Below, one piece after another: positions 22,786-33,762 of a stretch of DNA of 64,000 nucleotides. The translations under genes were made by a program, and so were the position numbers. The stretch is from Solanum dulcamara (taxonomy: Eukaryota; Streptophyta; Magnoliopsida; Solanales; Solanaceae): positions 48,978,501-49,042,500 of the forward strand of contig NC_077240.1 in the NCBI RefSeq assembly GCF_947179165.1, in the 5' to 3' direction. A model generated the notes under the pieces. That model made no database searches. It saw only the letters and a program-made list of their open reading frames with translations, and was not told the DNA's origin. Position 1 is the stretch's first letter, and every line of letters starts with the position of its first letter.

Positions 22786-24045
22786 TGAGTTTAGAGCCTT
22801 GAAGTTGTGAATGTATAATTGTGATTAGGATTCGAGCATGATGATAGTGTTGATGAACTGATGGTCCTGTATATTTTCAAAATTGAACCTAAGTGAATGG
22901 TCTCAGCTGATTGTTGTCATAAATGATTGTCTAAATCATCTCTTAATTAAATGATTGGGAAATTGATTGGTTGAGAGGATTGATTGATAAGATCTGATGA
23001 ATTTAAAGAGTCCGATAGAGACTTATTAATTTGGTTTGATTTGAATTGATTGTCTCATGAGATTTGAGTCTTGGGAGGAGTATCAAGCACCGAATTGGGT
23101 AAGAATAAGTAATAACTAGAATCCAATAACCGTGTCGCCAAACATAGGAGAGGATTGAACTGTTAAGTCAGATTTTTCCTAAATTATTATCCTGACATAA
23201 TAGGACTTAATTATTTATGGATCCATGATTGTTGATTCTTTCTTACCCTGGAAAGGTAATGGATGGACATCGCAATAATGTCAGCTTGTTGTACTATCAC
23301 TGACTCATAAGTGATGGTTGTTGGATAAGAGAAACTCCCATGTAGGTCTTGATAGTAGTCTGATTGGAATAGATTAGATTGGTTAGAATAGATTGGATTG
23401 GATTGTGTATGATTGGTCTTTGTCTAAATTATATTCTCGTTTAGACTTAGGATATCTTGATTGAGTTGTTCACCTTCCCGATTTGAGATCTTTGAGTTGA
23501 TTCGATTCTACATTGATGTATGTTTCATTTTGCTATTTTACATACTCGTACATTTTATGTACTGACGTTCATTTAGGCCTGCATCATGAAATGATGCAAA
23601 GACAAGTACTAAATATCATCAATAGGCACATTGTTGATAATCTGTTCATGTTCAACTATTTGGTGAGTCCTCCTTGCTTCCGAAGGATACCATATTTATC
23701 ATTCCAACTTTGAGTTTAGTTTTCATCATTTAATTTGAGGTAGCTATGAACCTGTCATTGGCACCACTTAGACAGTTGATAGAGGCTTCATAGACCAGAT
23801 TGGCTATGTTGTCGATTGGATTTGTCTCTTGGCTAGTTTTATTTATACTTGTCTTGTTCTTTTGACTGATAAAAAAGGTTATTGGCCTTTGGACTTATCT
23901 TATGAGTAGTTTTCTTAATGATTTGAGTCTTCTGCTGTTAAAATATTGATGAATAAATGTGTGATTGGGCTAATTGGTTCACTTGGGGACCAACAATGGG
24001 TTGTGAGTGGTGGCCACGCCTAGGGTACCTTCTCGGGATGTGACA
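21719..24045 (+). repeat. Element D 5' LTR (2327 bp)
   Basis: It starts TGTAACACCCTG and ends GGGATGTGACA, four bases before the PBS. The start could be three bases further left (TGTTGTAAC), which cannot be settled without the other LTR. The U3 part (about 21790-22290) is a loose array of GACTCGTAGA/GACTCATAGA words on both strands. A double stem-loop lies at 23548-23598, and a (TA)n run at 22752-22783. Confidence 0.88.
23548..23598 (+). promoter_or_regulatory. Double stem-loop in D LTR
   Basis: Stem 1 is GTACAT/ATGTAC around TTT (23548-23562). Stem 2 is TGCATCAT/ATGATGCA around GAA (23580-23598), a perfect 8-bp pairing. The order matches the other LTRs but the stem-2 sequence is unrelated. 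Confidence 0.6.
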
Positions 24046-24048
24046 AAC

Positions 24049-24063
24049 TTGGTATTAGAGCAC
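24049..24063 (+). promoter_or_regulatory. Element D primer binding site
   Basis: TTGGTATTAGAGCAC, three bases after the LTR end, is complementary to the initiator-Met tRNA 3' end except for one transition. Confidence 0.88.
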
Positions 24064-24260
24064 AGAGTTTAAGAGTCCTAGGGATTGTATGAAACCATGT
24101 ATAGTATAGTCTTACTTATGGGTGTGTAGTGCACCACACATATAATCAGGAGGTTATAGGACATTAGGATTTATTTTATTTCTTTCATACTCTGAGTTCG
24201 TGCTAAATATTTTAACTCTAAAAGTTCCTTCCTAATTTGTGCAGTACACACTTGCAGATA

Positions 24261-25515
24261 ATGCCTCCTAAACACACCCTCAGTTAGATAAATGCCGCTA
24301 ATACTGAGGTTCCACAATCTGAGATGCCTCCACTATCTAGAGTGAAAACTACGAGCCGACCTACAAGGTCTACTAACGTACCCCAAGCGCCTACTACTCA
24401 GCCAGCTCCTACTTCAGAAGCCGAGTTGGAGGTGCCATCACTATGCTCATCTAATTGATAGCTGGCCAGAGGGGTAACCAGAGTTCACCGGCTCCTAGCT
24501 CTAGCTCTCAAGAGCCATCAACTTCGGTAAGGATCTGAGACTTCTTGAGGATGAACCCACTGGTCTTTATGGGTTCTAAGGTTGAGGAGAACCACCTAGA
24601 ATTTCATTTATGAGATGTAGAAGATTTTGAAAGCGATGCATACTATAGAGATTGAGGGGATCGAGTTGGTGTCTTATCATCTCAAGGATATGGCAAATAT
24701 ATGGTACAACTAGTGGGAGGAAAGTAGGGGCGAGGATGTTGAGCTTGCTATTTGGGATAAGTTTGAGGGTGCCTTCCTTGATCACTTATTTCCCAGAGAG
24801 TTGAGGGAAGCAAAGGTAGAAGAGTTCATAAATCTAAAACAAGAGGGGATGACATTAAAAGCGTATGGTCTAAAGTTCATCCAACTATCCAGGTATGCTC
24901 CAGAGATGATCCTGGATATGAGATCAAGGATGAGGAAGTTTGTCTTTGGCTTGGGCAAACATGTGAAGAAAGAGTGTAAGGCATCACTGCTGATTTTTGA
25001 TATGGATATTTCCTGGTTGATGGGTATGCTCAGCAGGTAGAGGATGATAAGAGAAAGACAAAGAGGAGCACATGAGCAAGAAGGCAAAATCAGCTGGGCA
25101 TGAGAATGAGTAGAGGCAGAGTAATAGCAACAGGTCCTTTTTCCAGAAGAGGTCTTCCAACTATGCTCTATCAGCGGCAAATGCGCCTGCACCATATAAC
25201 TGGTATGATCAGCAGGGATAGAGTCACCAGAATTCTAGAGCCCAAGGTTCTCAATACTAGGCCAATATGACTCAAAGTTTTAAGGGAAAGCCACCTTGTA
25301 GCAAGTGCGGTAAGCTCTATTTGGGAGAGTGTAGAGTGAGAAAGAATGGTTGTTATAAACGTGGCCAAGTGGGCTATTTTTAGAGGGAGTGTTTGACATA
25401 GGGAAACAATGCCCAGTCTTCTACCATAGAACCCCCGACTAGAGGTAATCATAGGGGCACTACTTCAGGTACGGGCAGAGGTGCAAACCGTCTATATGCC
25501 ATGGGTAGTCACCAA
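24261..25515 (+). pseudogene. gag: Element D gag
   Basis: A plausible start ATG at 24261 begins MPPKHTLS followed by a stop. A Pro/Thr-rich N-terminus follows, then the gag core: EIEGIELVSYHLKDMANIWY (about 24645-24705), then an open stretch at 24801-25040 with VEEFINLKQEGMTLKAY and FIQLSRYAPEMI. The zinc-knuckle region at about 25290-25400 has CSKCG and CYKRGQVGY-type spacing with the last part broken by a stop. Many TAG stops sit at Gln codons (for example in the NQW motif near 24711). The protein would package element RNA; this copy cannot. Confidence 0.85.
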
Positions 25516-26255
25516 GATGAAGAGAACTCCCCAGATGTTGTGAAAATTTATGATTCGATTCTTTACTCTTGATTGTTATGTTCTGATGGATTTGGGTTCC
25601 ACTGTATCCTTGTTATCTCTTTATGTAGCTAATAGATTTGATAAAATTCTTGAGTGTCTTCTTGAACCTTTCAGTGTATCTACTCCTGTTGGTGAGTCTA
25701 TCTTAGCCGAGAGGGTCTATAGAGATTGTGAGGTGTCTATCTATCAGAAGGATACCATGGTTGACTTAGTTGAGTTGGACATGATTGATTTTGATGTGAT
25801 TCTTGGCATGGACTAGTTATATGCTTGTTATGCCTCTATTGATTATAGAACTCGAATTGTTAAGTTCAGTTTCCAGACTGAGCCTCTCTTAGAATGGAAG
25901 GGTAGTCTTGTTGTGCCTAATGGTAAGTTTATCTCCTACCTTAGGGCCACAAATTTAATCTCTAAAGGGTGTATTTATCACATCATTAGAGTCAAAGATG
26001 TTAGTGTTGAGTCACCTACTCTTGAGTCAGTCCCAATTGTAAATGAGTTTCCTGAGGATCTACCCGAATTCCTTCTTGATAGAGAGATTGACTTTAGGAT
26101 TGATGTTCTTTCTGATACGCAACCTATCTCTATTCCTCCATATAGATTGGATCCTACCAAATTGAAAGAGTTGAAAGAACAACTGAAAGATCTCCTATAT
26201 AAGGGATTTATTAGGCCAAGTATCTCACATTGGGGCACTCCTGTCCTATTTGTGT
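25516..26255 (+). pseudogene. pol: Element D aspartic protease and linker
   Basis: The open stretch at 25550-25816 has the active-site strand YVLMDLGSTVSLLS (DLG instead of DSG, a changed active-site triplet), VSTPVGESI and FDVILGMD, where a TAG replaces the Trp codon of GMDW. A second stretch (25913-26257) continues WKGS...KGCIYHIIRVKDV and VNEFPEDLPE, then the start of RT (PPYRLDPTKLKELKEQL, GFIRPSISHWGTPVLFV). Confidence 0.88.
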
Positions 26256-27155
26256 GAAAGAAAGATGGGTCGTTGAGAATATGCATCGACTATCGTCAAC
26301 CGAATAAGGCACCATACAAAAAAAGTATCCCCTTCCCAAGATAGATGATCTATTTGACCAGTTTCAGGGTGCCATTTATTTCTCAAAGATAGACCTCAGA
26401 TCAGGCTACCACCAGTTGAAAGTGAGAGAATGTTACATACCCAAGACTGCTTTCCGAACTCGGTGTGGTCACTTTGAGTTTCTTGTTATGTCTTTTGGTT
26501 TGACCAATGCTTCTGCAACATTTATAGACTTAATGAAAAGAGTGTTCAAACAGTATTTGGACATGTTCGTGATAATATTTATAAATAAAATATTGATCTA
26601 TTCGATGAGTAAAGAGGAGCATGCTAATCACCTCAGAATTGTTCTACAGACACTCAAGGATAGGGAGCTATATGCTAAGTTTTCAAAGTGTGAGATTTGG
26701 CTAGCGTCCGTGGCATTCTTAGGCCATATCATTTATGGAGAAGGTATATGAGTTGATTCGCAAAAGATTGAAGCGATTAAGCACTGGCCAAGGCCCACAT
26801 CACCGACTGATATAAGGAGTTTCTTGGGTTTGGCCGACTTCTACCATAGATTTATTGAAGGATTCTCATCCATATCTTCACCATTGACTAAGATAACACA
26901 AAAGAAGGGTAAGTTTCAACAGTCAGATGCTTGTGAGAAGAGTTTTCAAGAGTTAAAAACAAGATTGACTACTGCTCCAGTGCTATCCTTACCCGAGGGA
27001 ATGGATGGTTTTGTTATCTACTGTGATGTGTCTAGAGTTGGATTGGGTTTTGTGTTGATACAAAAGGGAAAAATAATAGCTTACTCTTCTATACAACTCA
27101 ATATTTATGAGAGGAACTACCTGACTCATGACCTTGAGTTGACAGCATAGTATTC
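26256..27155 (+). pseudogene. pol: Element D reverse transcriptase and start of RNase H
   Basis: It continues from LFV with frameshifts (about 26256-26415, KDGSLRICIDYRQ), then the palm at 26416-26751: [21 protein letters not shown] (split here only by length), and [10 protein letters not shown] in place of the catalytic FIDDILIYS, so the second catalytic aspartate region is lost. Thumb and RNase H follow at 26824-27150 ([41 protein letters not shown]). The frame stops where the solo LTR inserted. Confidence 0.88.
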
Positions 27156-27716
27156 TGTAACACCCCCTAAAAATTTTGTATATGATGTTCTAATTCTCGA
27201 TGAAAATGATATAGCTTCTGTATTTTAGGCATAACTTTTCATAGGATGGTCCAAATTAGGTGATTCAAATTTTTAAATAACCCCAACATCATTACCTAAA
27301 ACTTTTGGAAGACGATATTTTACGTTTCGGAGGTTAAGTAGGTCAAATAAATTAATTATTGTAAGACAGAGTGCTGTGATGAAATAGAGTATTTGTAGAA
27401 GAAAAATCATATCTCAATGTAGGATACTCCAAATCGATTAAGTCTTATAATGACATGAAAGTAGACTTCTATAAAAATAATTCATATAAAGACACCAAAT
27501 CCTAATGAGGAAGTTATCTTATTCAAACGCAACTCCGAAAAAGGGTATTTTGTTAAAAGAAGGTTCATCTCACCAACCATGAAAAGATCTAGATTCATTT
27601 GACATGACATCAATAGTCCTCCATTTGACATCACCCATGACATCACAATCTTCCATTAAATATTCAGATTTTTCTTTATAATTAATTTAATTATTATTAG
27701 GTCCCTCCTTCACACC

Positions 27717-27724
27717 TATAAATA
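27717..27724 (+). promoter_or_regulatory. TATA box of family C LTR
   Basis: TATAAATA after CACACC; the sister LTR at 45425 has CACTATAAATAAA at the corresponding place (45910). Start site not determined. Confidence 0.55.
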
Positions 27725-29032
27725 CCCACCTTATTTTATCATTTTATTCATCAAGCTTTCTCAAGCAACTCTTTTCTCTATACACTACTTTAATCATTCT
27801 TAAAATATAGTTTTAGTTCTTAGTAATATAGAAATACTATTTTGGTGATTCATACACTCCGGATAGTACATAAAATGCTCTGGCGAGGAGAAAAGGCTAG
27901 GATTTAAGAGTGTTCATTAAGTCCTTTGATTTGGATTCCAGGTATGTAAGACTTTAATGGGAGTATTCCTTACACTCTCATGCCTAAAGTATTTTAATTA
28001 TATAATAAATTATATTTATTTTCTTTAAGTTTTACTCTAAGTTATGTGGGTGTTTATCCATGGGTTCTTCCACCCATGTAGTCCAAAAACTCTTTCAATT
28101 AAGTCTCTTGATTTCAAGTAATATTTTCTTATGGGTAATTCTTATTTTTATTTAATAGCATGAATCATGGTTAAATTAATGATTATTGGTCTATTTTGAT
28201 GTAATATTATTTTATATGTATGAATTGATGGTTTGCAAGTAATTTCTCTACTTATCTATTTAAAGGTCCTTGAAATTCATGATGGATTGTTTAAAGCATG
28301 ATTTTTAATTAATGGATTTCAAAGTATTTATGCATATTTATTTACATACATGTTTGCAAGTTGAAATGATTTGAACCCACCTAGTTTTACTATATTTTCA
28401 ATGAAGTTTGACTTGAAAGCTTTGACTCCAAATGAATATTTAAGAAAGCAATGTCTATAATAAAAAGGGAGTCTTATTAAATAAAAGAATGATGAAATGA
28501 TATGAATGATGGATTCTTTATGCAATAAGGACAATTCTTTCATATTTGAATTACCAAATGTTTTAATGAGCTATTCCACCGAATATGATGTTTTGAATTC
28601 TCAAGCTAAATGCTATGAATATTTTAAAGTATTAAACTATTCTGTGGGATTGACTTATCATCGAATGTGGCATTGAGGTGGGATTCGGTAAGGGAATCCT
28701 AGTAGCAACCCCTTATCTCATTAACTATGTGCCAACATAGGAGCCCTTGTAGGCTTAGGCTAATGGATCCATGAAAGCCCTTAAAGTTAAAGTTAAAGAA
28801 ATGAAAGAAGTTGACGGAGTTCTACCAGGTAAGTAATCTCCCCGGCCAATATAGAGGGTTATGTTGGATTCCTTGTAATAGCTCGCATGGTCTTAAATAT
28901 CGGTTATGGTCATTTTCCCACAAATGAATATTTTAAAAGATATCTTTATGATTGATTATACATGCATTGCATTATGTTTCATAGTACATAAATGTTGTAA
29001 TGTTTCATCAATGTTCATGCATGGTTATATAC

Positions 29033-29089
29033 TTAGTACATTCAAAGTACTAACACATACTCTTTTGCCTACATGATATCACCATGTAG
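29033..29089 (+). promoter_or_regulatory. Double stem-loop in family C LTR
   Basis: Stem 1 TTAGTAC/GTACTAA (29033-29053) and stem 2 CTACATG/CATGTAG (29069-29089) are both perfect 7-bp arms. The same pair is found at 48539-48595, 54164-54218 and, inverted, at 38265-38321 and 54864-54920. Confidence 0.65.
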
Positions 29090-29478
29090 GGACCAGTGCT
29101 TCTCCTCATTGTCCTCCACGTGGCTAGTTGAGATTTCATTTGAAGACTACTCTTGGTGAGTTTCCATGTTTTGGGAACAATATTCCTTTATCTTTCTAGC
29201 TTATGATATGTTGAGATCTTTAGACACTTACTATGGTATTTCTTTCTATTAAGATTGAGGGTGAGTTAGGGACTTATCTTAGCCTTGTTAAATCTAAAAG
29301 TTAGAGGTATTGTTAGACATATGTAAGTTGAATATTTTCAATTATAATTTCCTCTTGTTTATTTCTTGTCATTACCTATGAAAGGCTAAACGAATGCTAA
29401 GAGGCTTGTTTGAGGTACTTTCAGTTTCCTTATTTGCTATGTCATGTCTAGGCCCTAGGCTTGGGTCGTGAAATATTC

Positions 29479-31484
29479 ACTCTCAAGATTTAGCGTCACT
29501 ATCTTTATGGTGTGCATGTTGATGTATTCACAGGTCATAAGAGCCTACAATGTGTGTTTACTAAGAAAGAGCTGAATCTAAGGCAGATGAGATGGCTTGA
29601 GTTGCTTAAAGATTAAGCCATCCCCGACTAAAGCAGTTAAGCACTTGCCAAGGCCCACATCCTCGACTGATATAAGGAGTTTCTTGGGTTTGGCCGACTT
29701 TTACTATAGATTTGTTGAAGGGTTCTCATCCATATCTTCACCATTGCATAATTTAATACAAAAGAAGGGTAAGTTTCAATAGTCAGATGCTTGTAAGAAG
29801 AGTTTTCATGAGTTTAAAACAAGATTGACTACTGCTCTAGTGCTATCCCTACCCGAGGGAATGGTTGGTTTTGTTATCTACTGCGATGTGTACAGAGTTG
29901 GATTGGGTTATGTGTTGATACAAAATGGAAAAATGATAGCTTACGCTTCTATACAACTCAAGATTCATAACAGGAACTACCCGACTCATGCCCTTGAGTT
30001 GGCAACCATAGTATTTGCTCTCAAGATTTGGCATCACTATCTTTATGGCATGCATGTCGATGTGTTCATAGGTCACAAGAGCCTACAATGTGTGTTTACT
30101 AAGAAAGAGCTGAACCTAATGCGGATGAGATGGCTTGAACTGCTTAATGATTAAGCCATCCCCGATTAAAGCGGTTAAGCACTAGCCAAGGACCATATCC
30201 TTGACTGACATAAGGAGTTTCTTGGGTTTGGCTGGCTTCTATCGTAGATTTGTTGAAGGGTTCTCATCTATATATTCACCATTGACTAATCTAACACAAA
30301 ATAAGGGTAAGTTTCAATAGTCAGATACTTGTGAGAAGAGTTTTGAAGAGTTAAAAACAAGATTGACTACTGCTCTAGTGCTATCCCTACCCGAGGGAAA
30401 AATGATAGCTTACGCTTCTATACAACTCAAGATTCATAAGAGGAATTACCCGACTCATGCCCTTGAATTGGCAACCATAGTATTTGCTCTCAAGATTTGG
30501 CATCACTATCTTTATGGCATGCATGTCGATGTGTTCATAGGTCACAAGAGCCTACAATGTGTGTTTACTAAGAAAGAGCTGAACCTAAGGCGGATAAGAT
30601 GGCTTGAACTGCTTAATGATTAAGCCATCCCCGATTAAAGCGGTTAAGCACTGGCCAAGGTCCATATCCTTGACTGACATAAGGAGTTTCTTGGGTTTGG
30701 CCGGCTTCTATCGTAGATTTGTTGAAGGGTTCTCATCTATATATTCACCATTGACTAATCTAACACAAAATAAGGGTAAGTTTCAATAGTCAGATGCTTG
30801 TGAGAAGAGTTTTGAAGAGTTAAAAACAAGATTGACTACTGCTCTAGTGCTATCCCTACCCGAGGGAATGGATGGTTTTGTTATCTACTCTGATGCGTCC
30901 AGAGTTGGATTAGGTTGTGTGTTGATACAGAAGGGAAAATGATAGCTTACGCTTCTATACAACTCAAGATTCATGAGCAGAACGTCTCGACTCATGACCT
31001 TGAGTTGGTAGCCATAGTATTCGCTCTCAAGATTTGGCGTCACTATCTTTATGGCGTGTATGTTGATGTGTTCATAGGTCAAAAGAGCCTACAATGTGTG
31101 TTTACTAAGAAAGATCTAAACCTGAGGCAAATGAAATGGCTTGAGCTGCTTAAAGATTATGACATGAGCATTCTCTACCACCCAGGTAGAGCTAACATTA
31201 TTGCTGATACTCTTAGCAGGTTATCTATGGAGAGCACTGCCCATGTAGAAGAGAGAAAGAAAAAATTGGCCAAAGAAGTGTATATGCTTGCACAATTAGA
31301 AGTTCAACGTATTGACTCTAGTAAAGGTAGTACAATAATTCAGAATGGAGCTGAATCATCTCTAGTTGTAGAGGTGAAAGAAAAGCAAGATCAAGACTCT
31401 ATTTTCATTCATTTGAAAGATGAAGTTCACAAGCAGAAGGTAATGGCTTTTTCCAAAGGGGGAGATGGAGTGTTGAGGTATTAA
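29479..31484 (+). pseudogene. pol: Element D RNase H, repeated, and spacer
   Basis: The last copy gives a continuous frame (30915-31484) covering the second half of RNase H ([46 protein letters not shown]) through ILYHPGRANIIADTLSRLSM and the pre-integrase spacer to VLRY. Earlier copies are shorter frames at 29597-29782, 29825-30154, 30363-30623 and 30604-30789. With duplicated modules and stops between them, no functional polyprotein could be made. Confidence 0.88.
29611..31154 (+). repeat. Tandem multiplication of RT-RNase H segment in element D
   Basis: Three extra tandem copies of a pol segment covering the RT thumb to mid RNase H. Each junction reads GATTAAGCCATCCCCGA: at 29611, 30149 and 30618; the next exit is at 31155 where normal pol resumes (GATTATGACATG). 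Periods are 538, 469 and 537 bp. The original copy is 26760-27155 plus 29479-29610, split by the solo LTR. Each unit holds SFLGLA, RFVEGFSS and HKSLQCVF words. The middle unit lacks 69 bp (around 30397) between repeated GGAA words, removing the YCDV stretch of RNase H in frame. Confidence 0.92.
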
Positions 31485-32800
31485 TGGAGATTGTGTGTTC
31501 CAAGCATTTATGTTATTCGAGAGAGGATCATGGTAAAGGCCTATAACTCCAGGTATTCCATCCATCCAGGTGTTACAATGATGTACCATGACTTGAGAAA
31601 AATATATTGGTGGAATGGAATGAAAAGAAATATAACAAAGTTTGTGTCTAAGTGCCTAAATTGCCAACAAGTTAAAATTTAGCACCAAAGGCCTTGTGGA
31701 GTAGCTCAGAATATTGAGATTCCAAAATGGAAGTGTGAGATAATAAATATGGACTTTATTATGGGTCCACCCCAATCCCATAGATAACATGACTCTATTT
31801 GGGTGATTGTGGATAAAATGACCAAATCGGCCCTTTTCTTTCCAATTAAGACTACGGACACCATAGAGGATTATGACAGACTGTATCTTCAAGAGATTGT
31901 TAGACCGCATAGAGTTCCTTTGTCTATCATCTCAGATAGGGGAGCTTAGTTTACTTTATAATTTTGTAAGTCATTCCAGAAAGGTTTGGGTTCAAGAGTG
32001 AACCTTAATACTGCTTTTCATCCGCAGATAGACGGCCAGGCAGAATATGTGATACAGACTTTAGAGGATATGTTGAGAGCCTGTGTCATCGACTTCAAAG
32101 GTAATTGGGATGGTCACTTACCTCTTACTGAGTTTGCATACAATAATAGCCTCCATTTGAGCATTGATATGGTTCCCTATGAAGTTTTGTATGGGAAAAG
32201 ATGTAGATTGCCGATCGGTTGGTTCGAGGTTGGTGAGGCTGAGTTGCTTGGACCAAACTTGGTTCATCAAGCTACGGAGAAAGTAAAGATAATCTAGGAG
32301 AGGTTAAAAACTGCTCAGAGTCTGCATAAATCCTACACTGATGTTAGCAGGAGGGATTTGAAGTTTGAATTACACAATTGGGTATACTTGAAAGTCTCAC
32401 CCATAAAGGGTCTAATGAGATTTGGAATGAAAGGGAAGCTTAGTCCTCGCTATATTGATCCCTATCAGATTATGAAGAGGGTTGGTAACATAGCCTATAA
32501 ATTGGAATTGCCCCTAGAGTTAGCAGCTCTTCATCCCGTGTTTCACATCTCTATGCTTAAGAAATATTTGTGAGATCCTTCACTTGTTGTCCCAACTGAG
32601 AGCATTGGGATAAAAGAGAGCTTGAGTTATGAAGAGATTCTTGTTCAGATTTTAATCGAAAAGTTTGGAAATTGAGAACCAAGGAGGTAGCATCTGTCAA
32701 AGTTTTATGGCGAAATTAGTTTGTTGAAGAAGCTACATGGGAAGTCAAAGAGGATATGAAAGCTAGATACCCCCATCTATTCATGACTCCTAGTGATGAT
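31485..32800 (+). pseudogene. pol: Element D integrase and chromodomain-like tail
   Basis: The zinc finger (31491-31682) is intact: YNSRYSIHPG, then KCLNCQQVKI. The core starts near 31747 (MDFIMG), with SIISDRGA followed by TAG at the Gln codon (31948), then 31986-32297: FHPQIDGQAEYVIQ with the catalytic Glu, FAYNNSLHLS and GWFEVGEAELLGP. The tail (32358-32573) has VSPIKGLMRFGMKGKLSPRYI and FHISMLKKYL. The last part (about 32690-32795) has VKVLW, EATWEVKEDM and YPHLF, the chromodomain-like signature. Catalytic residues are largely kept; stops at 31681 and 31948 and frame changes break it. Confidence 0.9.
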
Positions 32801-32985
32801 GTTGATGGTAATGCCCCTTTTTCCTATCTTTGATTTGAGGTTCATTTCGAGTTTGATTATTTGATATGTATTCTTGAGTCTGAGTAGTTGATTATTTGAA
32901 TGTCTGATTGTTAAGATCTTGATTGTATTCGTGCCTTGAGTAAACCCTTAGCTTGGTCTTCATTCGAGGATGAATGATCCCACAT
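32801..32985 (+). other. Element D 3' untranslated region, ending at a chimeric junction
   Basis: Non-coding sequence leads to the stem CATTC/GAATG near 32961-32976, which in other elements sits about 10 bp before the polypurine tract. Here the tract and LTR are missing, and within about 15-20 bp the sequence becomes the RNase H end of element E. Confidence 0.7.
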
Positions 32986-32994
32986 GAGTGTATT

Positions 32995-33757
32995 GAAAAG
33001 AAAATATCATTGCCGACGCCGTTAGTAGATTGTCCATGAATAGTGTTGGCCATGTTAAGGATGAGAAAAAAGAGTTGGTTCGATATGTTCATAGATTGGC
33101 TCATTTGGGTGTTCGCTTGGTTGATTATGAGGATGGTGGTGTGATTGTGTAGAATGGTTTAGAATCATTTCTTGTGGCTGGTGTTAATGCAAAGCAAGAT
33201 CATGATCCAACATTGGTTGAGTTAAAGAAAATGTTTTCCGAAAAAGCAATTGAGGCTTTATCCCATGGGGGAGATAGTGTTTTGAGATATCAAGGCCGAT
33301 TTTGTGCTCCTGAGTTGATGGCTTGAGGGAAATGATATTTTTTGAGGATCATTATTCACGATATTCTATTCTCTGGGTTCCACAAAGATATATCATGATT
33401 TGAAGGAAGTGTATTGGTGGAATGTCATGAAGAGGGATATTGTGGAGTTTGAGGCTAAATATCCTAATTGTAAGCAAGTGAAGGTTGAGCATCAAACATT
33501 AGGAGGTTTGGCTCAAGACATTGATATTCCTACTTGGAAGTGAGAAGACTTGAATATGGACTTCATTACAGGTTTGCCTCATACTCGTAGGTAACATAAT
33601 TCAATTTGGGTGGTTGTTGAGCGAATGACTAAGTCAGCTCATTTTCTTCCTTCTAAGACTTCATATTCAGTCGAGGATTATATTGATTTGTATATCCGAG
33701 AGTTGGTAAAGATTCATGATGTACCATTGTCTATCATTTCAAATTAAGGTACTCAGT
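32995..33757 (+). pseudogene. pol: Element E RNase H end, spacer and integrase N-terminal half
   Basis: It begins with KENIIADAVSRLSMNSVGH and continues through the spacer (VDYEDGGVIV, DSVLRYQGRF). The zinc finger (33340-33490) is damaged: HYSRYSI is kept, but the first cysteine of the CPNC-like pair is Tyr (KYPNCKQVKVEH). The core has NMDFITGLPHTRR and MTKSAHFLPSKT, then the second catalytic motif SDRG has become SN plus a stop. It ends at the target site in GTQFT. Confidence 0.88.
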
Positions 33758-33762
33758 TCACT

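Larger units (their letters stand above)
27156..29473 (+). repeat. Solo LTR (family C) with TATTC target duplication
   Basis: 2318 bp, starting TGTAACACCCCC and ending GGGTCGTGAAA (terminal CA decayed to AA). TATTC is at 27151-27155 and 29474-29478. RNase H of element D continues directly after it (TLKI then [18 protein letters not shown]). TATAAATA lies at 27717 and a double stem-loop at 29033-29089. Unlike other family C copies its U3 lacks the CCACGG/CCRTGG word array. Confidence 0.9.
21719..32985 (+). mobile_element. Element D: Ty3/gypsy retrotransposon lacking its 3' LTR
   Basis: The order is 5' LTR (21719-24045), PBS, gag, protease, RT, RNase H, integrase, chromodomain and 3' untranslated region up to the conserved CATTCGAGGATGAATG stem-loop near 32961. 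There is no polypurine tract or 3' LTR after it; sequence switches to element E pol near 32985. Pol is inflated by a solo LTR (27156-29473) and a tandem multiplication (29611-31154). Confidence 0.88.

Noticed and set aside
24782..25452. Minus-strand frames of 137 and 93 codons
   Set aside because: They lie opposite the gag of element D, where the plus strand has clear gag motifs; the minus-strand proteins match nothing I know.
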